DNA of 64,000 bases from Polyangium fumosum (GCF_005144585.1 NZ_SSMQ01000029.1:62001-126000); one strand, 5' to 3'; counted from the stretch's first letter, positions 45,323-54,743 are shown. Notes: generated by a model from the letters alone, not told the origin. A program made the numbers and translations.

Positions 45323-48001
45323 ATGGACCTCGACCCGAAATATCTTCCGGATCCTGACGATCCGCCTTCGCTCGCGGCATCCCTCTACGTGAGCATGGGC
45401 TGGAGGCCGCTTCCCCTTTGGTCCGTCGATCCGAGGACAGGGGCCTGCGAATGCTCGCGCGGCATGCGCTGCGGTGGGAGCGCGGGCAAGCACCCGCGCA
45501 TGCGCGCGTGGCAGGATTTGCGGCCGACGCGCGAGGACGTCCTCGCGTGGTGGAAGAAGTGGCCCGATGCGGGGGTCGGCCTGGCGATGGGTGGTGAGGC
45601 GCGGCTCGTCGCTCTGGACATCGACGGGCCTGCCGGGCGGGAGAGCTTGCGCGCGCTCGAGGCGGTCCATGGTCCCCTCCCCCGGACCTTGACTTCGCGC
45701 TCCGGGCGGGTCGACGGGGGCGAGCATCGCGTGTTCGTCGTGCCGCGCCACTTCGACATGAGCGCGATCCGGAACAACGCGGGGAAGCTTGCGACGGGGC
45801 TCGACGTGCGCGGGGATGGCGGGCAAATCGCGACCTGCCCGACGGTGCATCGCACCGGGAGCGTCTACACGTGGATTGATCGTGTTCCGGTGGCGGAGTT
45901 GCCGAGGTGGCTGTTCGAACGGATGGCATCGGCGAGCACGCGCGCGGCGGCTCCGGCGCGCACGGAGGCGAGCGTGGCGCCTGAGGCCCCCTCCTTCGGC
46001 GAGGATCACGCCCGGTATGCGCGGGCGGCGTTGAATCAGGCGATCGAGGTGGTCGAGCGGGCGCCGAAGGGCTCCCGGAATGACACCCTCAATCGTGAGG
46101 CCTACTCGCTCGGTGGGCTCGTCGCGCGTGGGCTGCTCTCGGCGAGCGAGGTCGAGGATGCGCTCTACGGCGCCATGCTGAACGGTCGGTGGGATCCGGA
46201 GGCGATCAAGGCGCAGCACCTTCGAACCTTGCGCCGGGCGCTCGAAGATGGGCGCGCGGCTCCTCGGACGGTTCCGCCGCGGTCGAGCCATGGGCGAGGC
46301 GCTTCGGATTCGCTGCAAAACGGGAGGTCGCGCGAAGCGGGTCGGGGGGCGGAATCGGTCGTGGACGACGATGACATCGAGCGGGCGGCGATCATGGCCG
46401 AGGGCAAACAGGCTCCTACCCGGTCGGACGTGGGCCGAGCTCCGAGCCCCCCGCCTGCCGCGAGTCCTCGGCGAGACAGCACGGATCGCGCGCCGCGTGC
46501 GCTACCTGCTCTCCGAGCGGGTACGGGTGAATGTACCGAACTCGCGAACGCGGAAGGCCTCGTCGCGGTCCACGGCGCGGATCTGCGATACGTGGCAGAG
46601 CTCGGCGGCTGGTATCACTACGATGGGCGGCGCTGGTCGCGTGATTCGCCAGCGGCCGAGCGGGCGGCGAAGGATTACACGCGGCTCCTTTCGCTCGTCG
46701 CGGCGGAACGCCTCGCGGCGGCGCGGAGGGCGCTCGATGCGGTGGCCGAGTCCTCGGACGAGACGGCGATCAAGCGGGCTCGGGCCGCGCTCGACGGCGC
46801 ACAACGTCGTTACGCGTGGGCGATGCGCTCGCAGGGGGCGCGTGCCCTCTCGAACATGCTCGCGCTCGCGTCGTCGGAGCCGGGGGTGGTCGTGCCGGCG
46901 TCAGCGTTCGATGCGGATCCGTGGTCGCTCTGCTGCCTGAATGGCGTGGTGGACCTGCGGACGGGGAAGCTGCGCCCGCATCGGCGGGAAGACCTGATCA
47001 CGCGGCTTGCTCCGGTCGTGTACGATCCCGCGGCGCGGTCGGAGCTCTGGGAGACCTTCCTCCACGACGTCACGGGCGGCGATCGGGAGCTCGCCGGCTT
47101 CCTTGGCCGCGCCGTCGGCTACTCGATGTCGGCGGACACGAGCGAGGAAAAGCTTTTCTTCGTGCATGGGCCCGCGGCCTCGGGCAAGTCGACGTTCCTC
47201 GAGGCCGTCAAGGCGACGCTGGGGGACTACGGCACGACGTCCGATTTCGAGACGTTCCTGGTCCGGCCGCTGGTCGGCGCGCCTCGGAATGACATCGCCA
47301 GGCTCGCGGGGTCACGATTCGTCGTCTCGATCGAGGTGGACGACGGCAAACGGCTCGCGGAGGCGCTCGTCAAGAGCATCACGGGCGGCGATACGGTGAC
47401 CGCTCGGATGCTCTATCAGGAGTCGTTCGAGTTCAAGCCGACGTTCAAGTTATGGCTTGCGGCAAACCATGCGCCCCGCGTGAGCGACGAGGATCTGGCC
47501 ATGTGGCGGCGGATCCTGCGCATCCCGTTTGACAGGGTGATCCCGAAGGAACGGCGCGATCGACGCGTAAAACGCACGCTCACCGACGTGCGGAAATCGG
47601 GAGCGGCCATCCTCGCGTGGGCGGTGCGCGGCTGTCTGGCCTGGCAAAAGGATGGGCTCGCGGTGCCTGCGTCGGTCGAGGCTGCGACCGAGACATACCG
47701 GCAGGAGAACAACCCGCTCCGGGAGTTCCTGGACGATGAATGCGTGGTCGCCAAGGACCGGGCGGTCTGGCCTGATGTGTGGGTCACGCGTTCAGCCCTC
47801 CGCGAGGCCTACGAGCGCTGGGGAAAGGAGAACGGCGCGCGGCATCTGCTCGGGCCGAAGGCATTTACGCGGCATCTGCGGGATCTTGGCTGCAATGACA
47901 AGGCGAAACGGTGGGTGGATAATGCTTCGGTGCGGGCTTGGGAGGGAATCCGATTACGGCAAGCGGCGGACGATGCGATGGACGAGGTGGGCCATGCGTA
48001 A
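45323..48001 (+). CDS. Prim-Pol primase fused to P4-type SF3 helicase
   Basis: An 892-residue protein (ATG 45323; a GTG three codons earlier is possible). The N-terminal bifunctional primase-polymerase domain shows GWRPLPLW, GKHPRM and VALDIDGP (about 98-104) with later DGGEHRVF. A linker rich in Arg/Ser/Pro (about 320-400) leads to a D5_N/P4 region and a superfamily 3 helicase with GPAASGKS (about 616-623), SIEVDDGK and LWLAANHAPRV. It would initiate and drive replication of the prophage or related element. The iteron-like cluster follows directly. Confidence 0.88.
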   Translation: MDLDPKYLPDPDDPPSLAASLYVSMGWRPLPLWSVDPRTGACECSRGMRCGGSAGKHPRMRAWQDLRPTREDVLAWWKKWPDAGVGLAMGGEARLVALDIDGPAGRESLRALEAVHGPLPRTLTSRSGRVDGGEHRVFVVPRHFDMSAIRNNAGKLATGLDVRGDGGQIATCPTVHRTGSVYTWIDRVPVAELPRWLFERMASASTRAAAPARTEASVAPEAPSFGEDHARYARAALNQAIEVVERAPKGSRNDTLNREAYSLGGLVARGLLSASEVEDALYGAMLNGRWDPEAIKAQHLRTLRRALEDGRAAPRTVPPRSSHGRGASDSLQNGRSREAGRGAESVVDDDDIERAAIMAEGKQAPTRSDVGRAPSPPPAASPRRDSTDRAPRALPALRAGTGECTELANAEGLVAVHGADLRYVAELGGWYHYDGRRWSRDSPAAERAAKDYTRLLSLVAAERLAAARRALDAVAESSDETAIKRARAALDGAQRRYAWAMRSQGARALSNMLALASSEPGVVVPASAFDADPWSLCCLNGVVDLRTGKLRPHRREDLITRLAPVVYDPAARSELWETFLHDVTGGDRELAGFLGRAVGYSMSADTSEEKLFFVHGPAASGKSTFLEAVKATLGDYGTTSDFETFLVRPLVGAPRNDIARLAGSRFVVSIEVDDGKRLAEALVKSITGGDTVTARMLYQESFEFKPTFKLWLAANHAPRVSDEDLAMWRRILRIPFDRVIPKERRDRRVKRTLTDVRKSGAAILAWAVRGCLAWQKDGLAVPASVEAATETYRQENNPLREFLDDECVVAKDRAVWPDVWVTRSALREAYERWGKENGARHLLGPKAFTRHLRDLGCNDKAKRWVDNASVRAWEGIRLRQAADDAMDEVGHA

Positions 48002-48060
48002 CGACGGCGGGGCGCGCGGCAATGGGCGGTCGGACGGGGAGAGGCGCCCTCGGGTGGTTG

Positions 48061-48252
48061 CTGGTCACGACATGGGCAGCACGCGAGGGTCTGGACACGA
48101 GCATGTGTCCAGGAATTTTGTACGAGGATTCGGGCACTTGGGCCTGTTCTGGTCACGTCTGGTCACGTTTTTTGTATCCTCGCGCAGGGGTGTGCGCGCG
48201 CGCAGGATCGGGAGTTTTCAAAACTCGTGTCCAGACGTGACCAGGTGACCAG
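48061..48252. repeat. Iteron-like cluster of CTGGTCAC octamers
   Basis: CTGGTCACG occurs at 48061, 48149 and 48159, its reverse complement at 48236 and 48244 (GTGACCAG), with one-mismatch versions CTGGACACG at 48091, TGTGTCCAG at 48105 and CGTGTCCAG at 48226. CTGGTCACGTCTGG (48149-48162) and CCAGACGTGACCAG (48231-48244) form a perfect 14-bp inverted repeat 68 bases apart. Directly downstream of the primase-helicase gene this looks like an origin or operator array. Confidence 0.6.
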
Positions 48253-48292
48253 GTGGCGGCGATGTGTGGCTCGGCCGGACGGGAGGCAGCGC

Positions 48293-48472
48293 GTGAGGCT
48301 CGGCGAGCATGACGGCGACGAGGGGCCTGAGGACGAGCGCGATCCTGGGCTCGCGGCGGTCCCGTGCGCTCCGCTTGCTCCGCCGACCGAGGAAGAGCTC
48401 GCGTGGGTCGAGTACCTGGAGGAAACGGAGGCGGAGGGGCCCGCGACGTGGAAGCCGGGGTTCGCTGGATAG
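48293..48472 (+). CDS. Small acidic hypothetical protein
   Basis: A 59-residue protein from a GTG preceded by GGGAGG. Highly acidic N-terminus (GEHDGDEGPEDERD) and a helix EEELAWVEYLEETEAEG. The same frame is open further upstream through the iteron cluster. It ends eight bases from the convergent DUF4236 gene. Confidence 0.4.
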   Translation: MRLGEHDGDEGPEDERDPGLAAVPCAPLAPPTEEELAWVEYLEETEAEGPATWKPGFAG

Positions 48473-48479
48473 GCGAGGC

Positions 48480-49628
48480 TCACCCCTGGTTCTGCTCGAT
48501 GTCGTCGGGGGTGAGGGGTTCGATCGGGTCGAGGCCCGAGTTCTTCTTGTGCTCCATGCGGTGCTCGAAATTGGCCATCGAATCTGAGGGGTCGATCGCT
48601 TCGAGCCTGAGCTGGAAGAAGGTCTCGATGTCGAACGCTACGGAAAGAATGGGGTAGCGATCTGGGAAGCCCGTCTGGGTGTTCGTCCACGGGTAGGCCA
48701 CGTGGACCAGCGTGACGGGGATCCGGAGGATCGCGAAGACCTCCCGGGCGATGCGGAGGGCGGCGCTGCACACGTGGTCCTGGTAGATCGACCAATACCG
48801 CTGGGTCGGCATCGTCTTCCGGGAGATTCTACCCGTCGACGTGTAGGAGACCGCCTCGTCAGGCAGGACGCTTTGATCGTTCGCGGTGAGCCATGCCTCC
48901 ACGCACCATGGGCGGGTGATGCACACGTTCAGTGAGGATCCGAGCTGCTGGAAGGCTTGGAAGGGGCCGAGGTGGTCGAGGACCGCCTGGCAGGCTTCCG
49001 GGTCGCCGGAAAGGACGCCCTGCGCGGCGCGCTGGAACCATTTCCAGCGGTCGAGCTCGTTCATGTACGCGGCGTAATGGGCGCCGTACTCCTGCTCATC
49101 CTGAGCGCGGGCGACGTGGACGGCTTGCTGGAGTTCTTCGAGGCGGCGATCAGCTCCGGTGAGCTTTCCGAGGACGCCGGGGCGGTGCGCCTGGAGGGCC
49201 TGGAGGGCGGCGGCCTCGCGGTGGTTCTGGCGGTACGGCTGCGGGGGCGCGGGCGATGCGGCGATCTGGCGCCAGTCCCAGGGGGACCACCCTTCGTGGT
49301 GAAGCGTGGTCAGGGCGCGGAGGTGCTGCTCGTGGAGCTGGACCTCGTCGAGGATCGGCTGGTGGTAGGGGGCGCGGCTCGGGTCGTGCTGGGCCGCGAG
49401 CATCTGCTGATACTGCGCGCCGGCCGAGGAGCCGACGCGCTGGCCGGCGCCGAGGTTCTGGCTCCAGTGGAGGCCGGCGCCGGGGATGCCGAAGTGGGCG
49501 CGGGAGCCGGCAGGTCCGGTGCTGACGCGGAAGCCGGGGACACCCCAGGATGCGCCGATGCCGCGGCTGCTCAGGTTGACGCGGAAGCCTCCGGGGATCT
49601 TGATGCTTTTACGAAACCGGAGCGCCAT
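48480..49628 (-). CDS. DUF4236-domain protein
   Basis: The 382-residue protein starts with MALRFRKSIKIPGGFRVNLSSRGIGASWGVPG, the diagnostic glycine-rich DUF4236 beta domain. A Gln/His/Ala-rich helical middle (about 70-190) follows, then a folded C-terminal region. DUF4236 proteins are found on phages and mobile elements with unknown activity. Oriented against the phage genes and paired with the kinase upstream of it, it looks like cargo. Confidence 0.7.
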   Translation of the reverse strand: MALRFRKSIKIPGGFRVNLSSRGIGASWGVPGFRVSTGPAGSRAHFGIPGAGLHWSQNLGAGQRVGSSAGAQYQQMLAAQHDPSRAPYHQPILDEVQLHEQHLRALTTLHHEGWSPWDWRQIAASPAPPQPYRQNHREAAALQALQAHRPGVLGKLTGADRRLEELQQAVHVARAQDEQEYGAHYAAYMNELDRWKWFQRAAQGVLSGDPEACQAVLDHLGPFQAFQQLGSSLNVCITRPWCVEAWLTANDQSVLPDEAVSYTSTGRISRKTMPTQRYWSIYQDHVCSAALRIAREVFAILRIPVTLVHVAYPWTNTQTGFPDRYPILSVAFDIETFFQLRLEAIDPSDSMANFEHRMEHKKNSGLDPIEPLTPDDIEQNQG

Positions 49629-49776
49629 GGCAGATCGTTGGGTCGGTTGGCATCAGGAGTTGCCATTGGCCGCTACGCGACCTGGGCGGGGCAGCAAGCA
49701 AAGAGGAGAACGACGAGCCTGGCGGGAAGCGGCGCATGGGTGCGGCTGGGACATACCGGCCGAAACTCGCCACGGC

Positions 49777-50643
49777 TTAAGGCTGTTGCAAGTCTCGCCA
49801 CAATTCAACCGCCGTTTGTGTCCTTTGGGCGACAGTTCGCCGGAGAGCTTTTTCGAGCGCTGGTCCCCAAGGTGGAGGCAAGTCTGCGGCCACGCTTCGG
49901 GGCAGTCCATCCAGAATCTGCGATTTTTCAAATTGGAGATCCTGCCCGTGCCAGACTGAGAGCAAGAGCAATCCCGCGTGATAGATATCGGTCTGCGGAC
50001 CAACATAACCAAACCGGTCCGGGGCGAGGAATTCGGGCGGGAGCATCCACTGGGCAAGCACGGTGCCGAAAAAGTCGATTTCGGTTGCGAGCCTACTGAT
50101 ACCGAGGTCTCCAATTTTGAACGTCACGGAGGATGCTGGCGTCGCATCCATCTCGTTTCTATGCATCAACCAGAATATATTTCCTGAGTGAATATCCTTA
50201 TGAACATACCCCTGACTGTGGACAAAATGAATGCCACTAAGGATACACCTTGCTATTGGGCGCATCCAGACGCTACCGTCATAGCCCGGCATCGCGAAAA
50301 GATCTTTAAGCGTGCCGGTGCAGCGTTCGATAACGATCGAAAATGCGTTCTGGTGTTCAAACCAGCTGTAGACGTGGGTGATATGTGGATGCCGTAGCGT
50401 ACTCAATGCCTGAATCTCACGCTCCCAATTCGCCTTGATTTCTTCGTACGTTCGGTTACGGGGACTCAGCGTCTTGACGACGAGTGCGTTATCGAAGTCA
50501 TCGACCGCCTCATGCACGAGGCCAAAGGCTCCGTTACCAAGCCTTTTCCCGACCGTGATGGTTTCTCCCGTAGGAAGGAGGTATCTGTGCCCAGGTTCCG
50601 GGAGGACAACCAACCGATCGCGAGTCGTGAGCGTGCGTGCCAT
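49777..50643 (-). CDS. Serine/threonine protein kinase, probable cargo
   Basis: A 288-residue Hanks-type kinase without membrane or sensor domain: glycine loop LGNGAFG (35-41), Lys57, Glu76, catalytic HKDIHSGN (148-155, with HKD replacing the common HRD) and DLG (179-181) replacing DFG. All catalytic residues are present, so activity is likely. The gene is visibly AT-richer than its neighbours and inverted relative to the phage genes, both signs of recent acquisition. Prophage-borne kinases can block superinfection; here the target is unknown. Confidence 0.85.
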   Translation of the reverse strand: MARTLTTRDRLVVLPEPGHRYLLPTGETITVGKRLGNGAFGLVHEAVDDFDNALVVKTLSPRNRTYEEIKANWEREIQALSTLRHPHITHVYSWFEHQNAFSIVIERCTGTLKDLFAMPGYDGSVWMRPIARCILSGIHFVHSQGYVHKDIHSGNIFWLMHRNEMDATPASSVTFKIGDLGISRLATEIDFFGTVLAQWMLPPEFLAPDRFGYVGPQTDIYHAGLLLLSVWHGQDLQFEKSQILDGLPRSVAADLPPPWGPALEKALRRTVAQRTQTAVELWRDLQQP

Positions 50644-50910
50644 ATAGGGGAGCGCAGTTACGTCATTCTCACGCGCCGCGCAAGTCCCTCTGGTGGGTCC
50701 CCGGGCTGCCGAGAGAGCAAAATATCTACCCAGAATGCGATCAAAAACTGGTTGAGTACCTACATTTGTTGCATATTGTTGTTGATGTCACGGACAGTGG
50801 GTTTGGGGGGCACTCAGGGGACCAGCACTTTCGCGCTTTGCAACGCCCACTGACCTCGGCGGGATCGGTCGAGGGCGACCGGGAGGTCGGGGCCGCGTCG
50901 AGGGCCTCGC

Positions 50911-51655
50911 GGTCGGCGAGCCCGGCGCGCGTAAGGGGTCGAGGGCCCCTCGGCTGGCCGGCCGGGCCTCGGCGAAAATCTTCCCCGGGGTCGAGGCGCC
51001 CTGACCGCGCTCAACATCGTATTTCCGCCACCCCCGCATCCGGGGGGGTCAGAGTGGCGGAAACCAAGGCGGCGGAAACCCTCCGCGTCGAGCTCGTCGG
51101 CGAGCGTCGCGGGGCTCGACGTCGAGGGCTCGATCGTCGGTTCGTCGGAGTCGCACGATGCCGCGGGGGCCGGCGTCGAGGCAGGTGATCGCGGCGTGGT
51201 CGAGGGCGACGGCGAGGCCGGGCGGCGTCGAGGGCGTCGAGCCCGGCGCGCGTAAGGGGTCGAGGGCCCCTCGGCGGGCCGGCCGGGCCTCGGCGAAAAT
51301 CTTCCCCGGGGTCGAGGCACCCCGACCGCGCTCAACATCGTATTTCCGCCACCCCCGCATCCGGGGGGGTCAGAGTGGCGGAAACCAAGGCGGCGGAAAC
51401 CCTCCGCGTCGAGCTCGTCGGCGAGCGTCGCGGGGCTCGACGTCGAGGGCTCGATCGTCGGTTCGTCGGAGTCGCACGATGCCGCGGGGGCCGGCGTCGA
51501 GGCAGGTGATCGCGGCGTGGTCGAGGGCGACGGCGAGGCCGGGCGGCGTCGAGGGCGTCGAGCCCGGCGCGCGTAAGGGGTCGAGGGCCCCTCGGCGGGC
51601 CGGCCGGGCCTCGGCGAAAATCTTCCCCGGGGTCGAGGCACCCCGACCGCGCTCG
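50911..51655. repeat. Tandem repeat, 321-bp unit, about 2.3 copies, with cruciform
   Basis: The sequence around 51011, 51332 and 51653 repeats with an exact period of 321 bp. The first copy is partial and diverged; the next two are almost identical. Each full copy contains the perfect 10-bp inverted repeat TTTCCGCCAC ... GTGGCGGAAA (51023-51063; 51344-51384) enclosing a CCCCCG/CGGGGG inner stem, plus many GTCGAG hexamers. It lies between the kinase promoter side and the late phage genes. The period is a multiple of three and one minus-strand frame stays open, but no protein is recognised. Confidence 0.85.
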
Positions 51656-51718
51656 ACATTTTATTTTTTGCTTTCTCGGATCACCGGACGGAGCGAGGCT
51701 TCGCGAAGGAGGTAGCTT

Positions 51719-52132
51719 ATGGACGGGCTGCGATCGAATTGGGAAGCCGTCGTCGAAACGATCTCCAAGGGAACACGGGATCCGAGGCTCGCGGCGGCGC
51801 TCGATATCCGCGCGTCGGGGCGCATCAGCCTGGCGGAAGCTGCTTCGATGCTCGGCGAGCCCACGGCGGCGCCAGGGTGGCGAAGGAAGCTCACCCGACG
51901 GCTGCGATACCTCGAACGCATCCACGGCGTTTCACTTCTGGTGCCACAAATCGGACGCCGCGGAACGGTCGTCATGCTCGAGGGGCTGCGCGAGGCGTGT
52001 CCGATTCCGGTGGCGTCGGTCCTCGCGATGCAAGAATTCCACGCGCGGCTCGTCGGGATGGAAGGCAGGCTCGGCACTTTCGAGGGAGAGGTCGAACGGT
52101 TGAAGTCCCCCGCCGCCTCGAAAAGAGGATAG
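51719..52132 (+). CDS. Hypothetical protein, possible HTH
   Basis: A 137-residue protein with an excellent GAAGGAGG site. The segment ISLAEAASMLGE...WRRKLTRRLRYLERIHG (about 40-75) suggests a DNA-binding helix-turn-helix, and the C-terminus is a helix. It opens the late operon and could be its regulator or a small packaging accessory. Confidence 0.5.
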   Translation: MDGLRSNWEAVVETISKGTRDPRLAAALDIRASGRISLAEAASMLGEPTAAPGWRRKLTRRLRYLERIHGVSLLVPQIGRRGTVVMLEGLREACPIPVASVLAMQEFHARLVGMEGRLGTFEGEVERLKSPAASKRG

Positions 52133-52172
52133 AAATAGGCCGCGGGCGGCTCCTTTCTCCTCCAAGGGTAGG

Positions 52173-52454
52173 ATGGCTTTACCTTTGGCGGAGACCCCAC
52201 AACGGCGATACAGGCGCATCGTGCGCGAAGTCCTCGACGCTCGCGGCCGCTTCTGCGAGTGCTGCGGCGTTCCCGCGCGGCACGTTCACCACATCATCCC
52301 CTGCTCGATCTCGGGGATCGCCTCGGAGCTCGTGTTCGATCCCGCGAATCTGATCGTGATCTGCAACGATTGCCACATGCTCATGCACCCCCTGATCCGG
52401 AGGCCGTCATGGACCAAAGCAGCGAAAGGCCGCGGGATCGCGCTCAATCGTTGA
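52173..52454 (+). CDS. Phage HNH endonuclease
   Basis: A 93-residue HNH protein: CECCGVPARHVHHIIP, then NLIVICNDCHMLMHP. HNH nucleases encoded next to terminase genes often work in DNA packaging (as gp74 of HK97). It precedes the terminase genes and overlaps the next gene by 46 bases. Confidence 0.85.
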   Translation: MALPLAETPQRRYRRIVREVLDARGRFCECCGVPARHVHHIIPCSISGIASELVFDPANLIVICNDCHMLMHPLIRRPSWTKAAKGRGIALNR

Positions 52455-52798
52455 CGCCCGAGGAAGCCGAGCGCGCTTCCGCCGAAGGGCGGCCCGCACC
52501 GAACCCGGACGCGCCGAAGATGGACGCGGACGTGAAGACGCTCCGGTGGCTTCTCCGCGTTGAAAAGCGCCGGCTCAAGGAAGCCGTGCGCATCGAGCGG
52601 GAGCGGCGAATCGTCTTCCCCGAGACGAGCGTGATCCTGCGCGATGTGCATCGGCTCCTCGACGCGATTGCCATCCGCGAAGGGCGCCTCTCCTCGCGCA
52701 CGGCAACGGCTCCCGAGCCAGGGCGCTTCGAGGGGAGCGCGAACGGAGGCGCAAAGCCTCGGGATGAATTCGACGATTTCCGGAACCTGCTGGAGTAG
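52409..52798 (+). CDS. Hypothetical protein upstream of terminase
   Basis: A 129-residue hydrophilic protein, mostly charged helix (TLRWLLRVEKRRLKEAVRIERERR) with disordered ends. Starts inside the HNH gene and ends three bases before the small terminase. No family recognised. Confidence 0.5.
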   Translation: MDQSSERPRDRAQSLTPEEAERASAEGRPAPNPDAPKMDADVKTLRWLLRVEKRRLKEAVRIERERRIVFPETSVILRDVHRLLDAIAIREGRLSSRTATAPEPGRFEGSANGGAKPRDEFDDFRNLLE

Positions 52799-52801
52799 AC
52801 C

Positions 52802-53329
52802 ATGAACGGCGGCCGCCCGACCCTCCGCACCCCCGAGGTCGAAAAGCAGATCCTCGACGCGCTTCGGCTCGGTCAACTTCACCGGCCGACGGTGTGCGCG
52901 CTCGTCGGGATCAAGCCGCGGACGCTGCGAGATTGGCGAAAGCAGGATCCGGCGTTCGATGCGGCGATCCGAGCCGCGGAGGCGAAGGGCGAAGCGCGGC
53001 TCGCCTCGATCGCGACGCAAGGGGCCGCAGACGATCCGCGCCTCGCGCTCGACATCCTGCGCGCGCGGTACCCCGAGAAGTGGAACCGCAGGCATACGCG
53101 GGTCGATGGCAACGTGCATGTTGACGTCGCTCGCCCCCCAACGCTCCCCAAGGAGCTGCGCGTCGCGTGGGATGCGGGCGCGAAGAGCGGTTGGAAGGAT
53201 CGGAAGGCTTGTCGGGAGCTCGAAATCTACTGGGCGACGGGCGAGATCGGGAGGCCTGAGCAGATAGCGGCGCTCGAAAAGCTCTTGGCCGAGCTCAAGG
53301 CAAACCCCGAGCCGTACCTCGGGGAATAA
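52802..53329 (+). CDS. Small terminase-like subunit
   Basis: A 175-residue protein with an N-terminal helix-turn-helix (VEKQILDALRLGQLHRPTVCALVGIKPRTLRDWRKQDPAF), followed by a helical central region and an acidic C-terminus. Position, length and HTH match TerS proteins that bind the packaging site. Family match is by context and pattern. Confidence 0.65.
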   Translation: MNGGRPTLRTPEVEKQILDALRLGQLHRPTVCALVGIKPRTLRDWRKQDPAFDAAIRAAEAKGEARLASIATQGAADDPRLALDILRARYPEKWNRRHTRVDGNVHVDVARPPTLPKELRVAWDAGAKSGWKDRKACRELEIYWATGEIGRPEQIAALEKLLAELKANPEPYLGE

Positions 53330-53333
53330 CTCG

Positions 53334-54743
53334 ATGGCGAAGGCTTTCGGCTATCGGGTGGGCGATTTCTCGTTCAAGGAGCACGGGCGGATAGCTGCGG
53401 CCCCCTCCGAAGGCCTCGCGGCGTTCATACCGGCTGTTACGCCAGGCTATGCGCGTCCGGATCATCTCGCTCCGCTGATCGAGCTGCTCGAACGTGCGCG
53501 GCGCGAGCCTGTCCGCGCGGTCATCCATGCGCCTCCACGGCATGGGAAGACGGACACGATCCTCCATGCGATCGCGTGGTACTTGCGAAAGGATCCGACC
53601 CTCCCGATCGCTTATGCGACGTACGGAATCGAGCTGGCCAACAGCAAGAGCCGCGACGCTCGGGCGATAGCGCGCGCGGCCGGCGTCGAGCTCGACGCGG
53701 GCGCGAAGGGCGTCGGCGAGTGGCGGACGCGCGAGGGTGGACGGGCGGTGTTTACCGCGCTGAATGGCTCACTGACGGGCAAGGGGTTCCGCGTCCTCTT
53801 CGTGGACGACCCTTTCAAGAACCGAATCCAGGCCGAAAGCCCCACGTACCGTTCGCGGATATGGGACCTCTGGCAGGGCTCGACGATCAACCGCGTCGAG
53901 CCGGGCGGGAGCGCGATCGTCCTTGCCACGCGGTGGCATCCCGAGGACCTCTCGGGGCGGCTGATCTCCCAGGGCTGGCAGTACCTTCGCTTGCCTGCGC
54001 TCACCGACGACGAGCGCGCGCTGTGGCCCGAACGCTGGCCCGCGGCCGAGCTCGAAGCACGGCGGCGCGAGGTCGGGGAATACACGTGGGCCTCGCTTTA
54101 CCAGGGCGTCCCGCGGCCGCGAGGCGGGGCCGTGTTCAACGCAGAGCCGGCCCTCTACACCCCCGAGGCCCTCAACGAGGTGCGGGAGTATCGCGACGGG
54201 ATCGGCGTCGATTTCGCGTATACCGCACGAAAGCATGCGGATTACTCGTCCGCGGTCGTCATGCGCTCGCACGAACCGGAGCGCGGGCGGCGCGTGTACT
54301 ACGTGCTCGAATGTCTGCGAAAGCAGGTCCTCGCGCCCGAGTTCGCGGCGGACGGGGCGCGGCTGCAACGGGCGCACGGGGGATGCAAGGCGATGGGCTA
54401 CGTCACGGTGTTTGAAAAGATGATCGTGCCCTTCATGTCCGATCGGGGCTTCACGGTCGAGGCGCGCCGCGTGAAGGCGGACAAGTTCACGCGCGCGCAG
54501 CCGTACGCGGCATCCTGGAATGACGGCCGCGTGCTTCTCCCTCAAGACGTCGGCCCGGATTCGTGGGTCAACGTCTTCCTGGCGGAGCATCTTCGATTCA
54601 CGGGGCAGGACGACGACGAGGACGACCAGGTCGACGCCGGCGCCGCCGCGCATGACCTGCTCTCCTCGCCTGCGGGGCGGATCGCGGGCTCGTTCTCCGC
54701 GGCGAACAAGCGACCGGTGAAGCTGACGAGGTACACCCGATGA
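53334..54743 (+). CDS. Large terminase subunit
   Basis: A 469-residue protein. Walker A APPRHGKTD (about 65-73), Walker B VLFVDDP (about 153-159), an ATPase motif LATRWHPEDL and the RNase H-like nuclease with GVDFAYT (about 291) and later acidic QDDDEDDQVDA. Packages concatemeric or integrated phage DNA into proheads. The start lies four bases after the TerS stop, and the portal gene begins inside its end (ATGA). Confidence 0.88.
   Translation: MAKAFGYRVGDFSFKEHGRIAAAPSEGLAAFIPAVTPGYARPDHLAPLIELLERARREPVRAVIHAPPRHGKTDTILHAIAWYLRKDPTLPIAYATYGIELANSKSRDARAIARAAGVELDAGAKGVGEWRTREGGRAVFTALNGSLTGKGFRVLFVDDPFKNRIQAESPTYRSRIWDLWQGSTINRVEPGGSAIVLATRWHPEDLSGRLISQGWQYLRLPALTDDERALWPERWPAAELEARRREVGEYTWASLYQGVPRPRGGAVFNAEPALYTPEALNEVREYRDGIGVDFAYTARKHADYSSAVVMRSHEPERGRRVYYVLECLRKQVLAPEFAADGARLQRAHGGCKAMGYVTVFEKMIVPFMSDRGFTVEARRVKADKFTRAQPYAASWNDGRVLLPQDVGPDSWVNVFLAEHLRFTGQDDDEDDQVDAGAAAHDLLSSPAGRIAGSFSAANKRPVKLTRYTR

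Noticed and set aside
47994-48248. An 83-codon frame overlapping the primase stop and covering the iteron-like cluster.
   Set aside because: No recognisable domain; it spans the octamer array, and the sequence is better explained as the array plus spacer.
50911-51655. Could the tandem repeats be a CRISPR array?
   Set aside because: The unit is 321 bp with near-identical full-length copies, with no short repeats separated by unique spacers, and no cas genes are present.
50814-51659. A 281-codon minus-strand frame running through the 321-bp repeats.
   Set aside because: The open frame follows from the repeat length being a multiple of three and from high GC; the sequence is Arg/Pro/Ser-rich and has no domain or good ribosome site.
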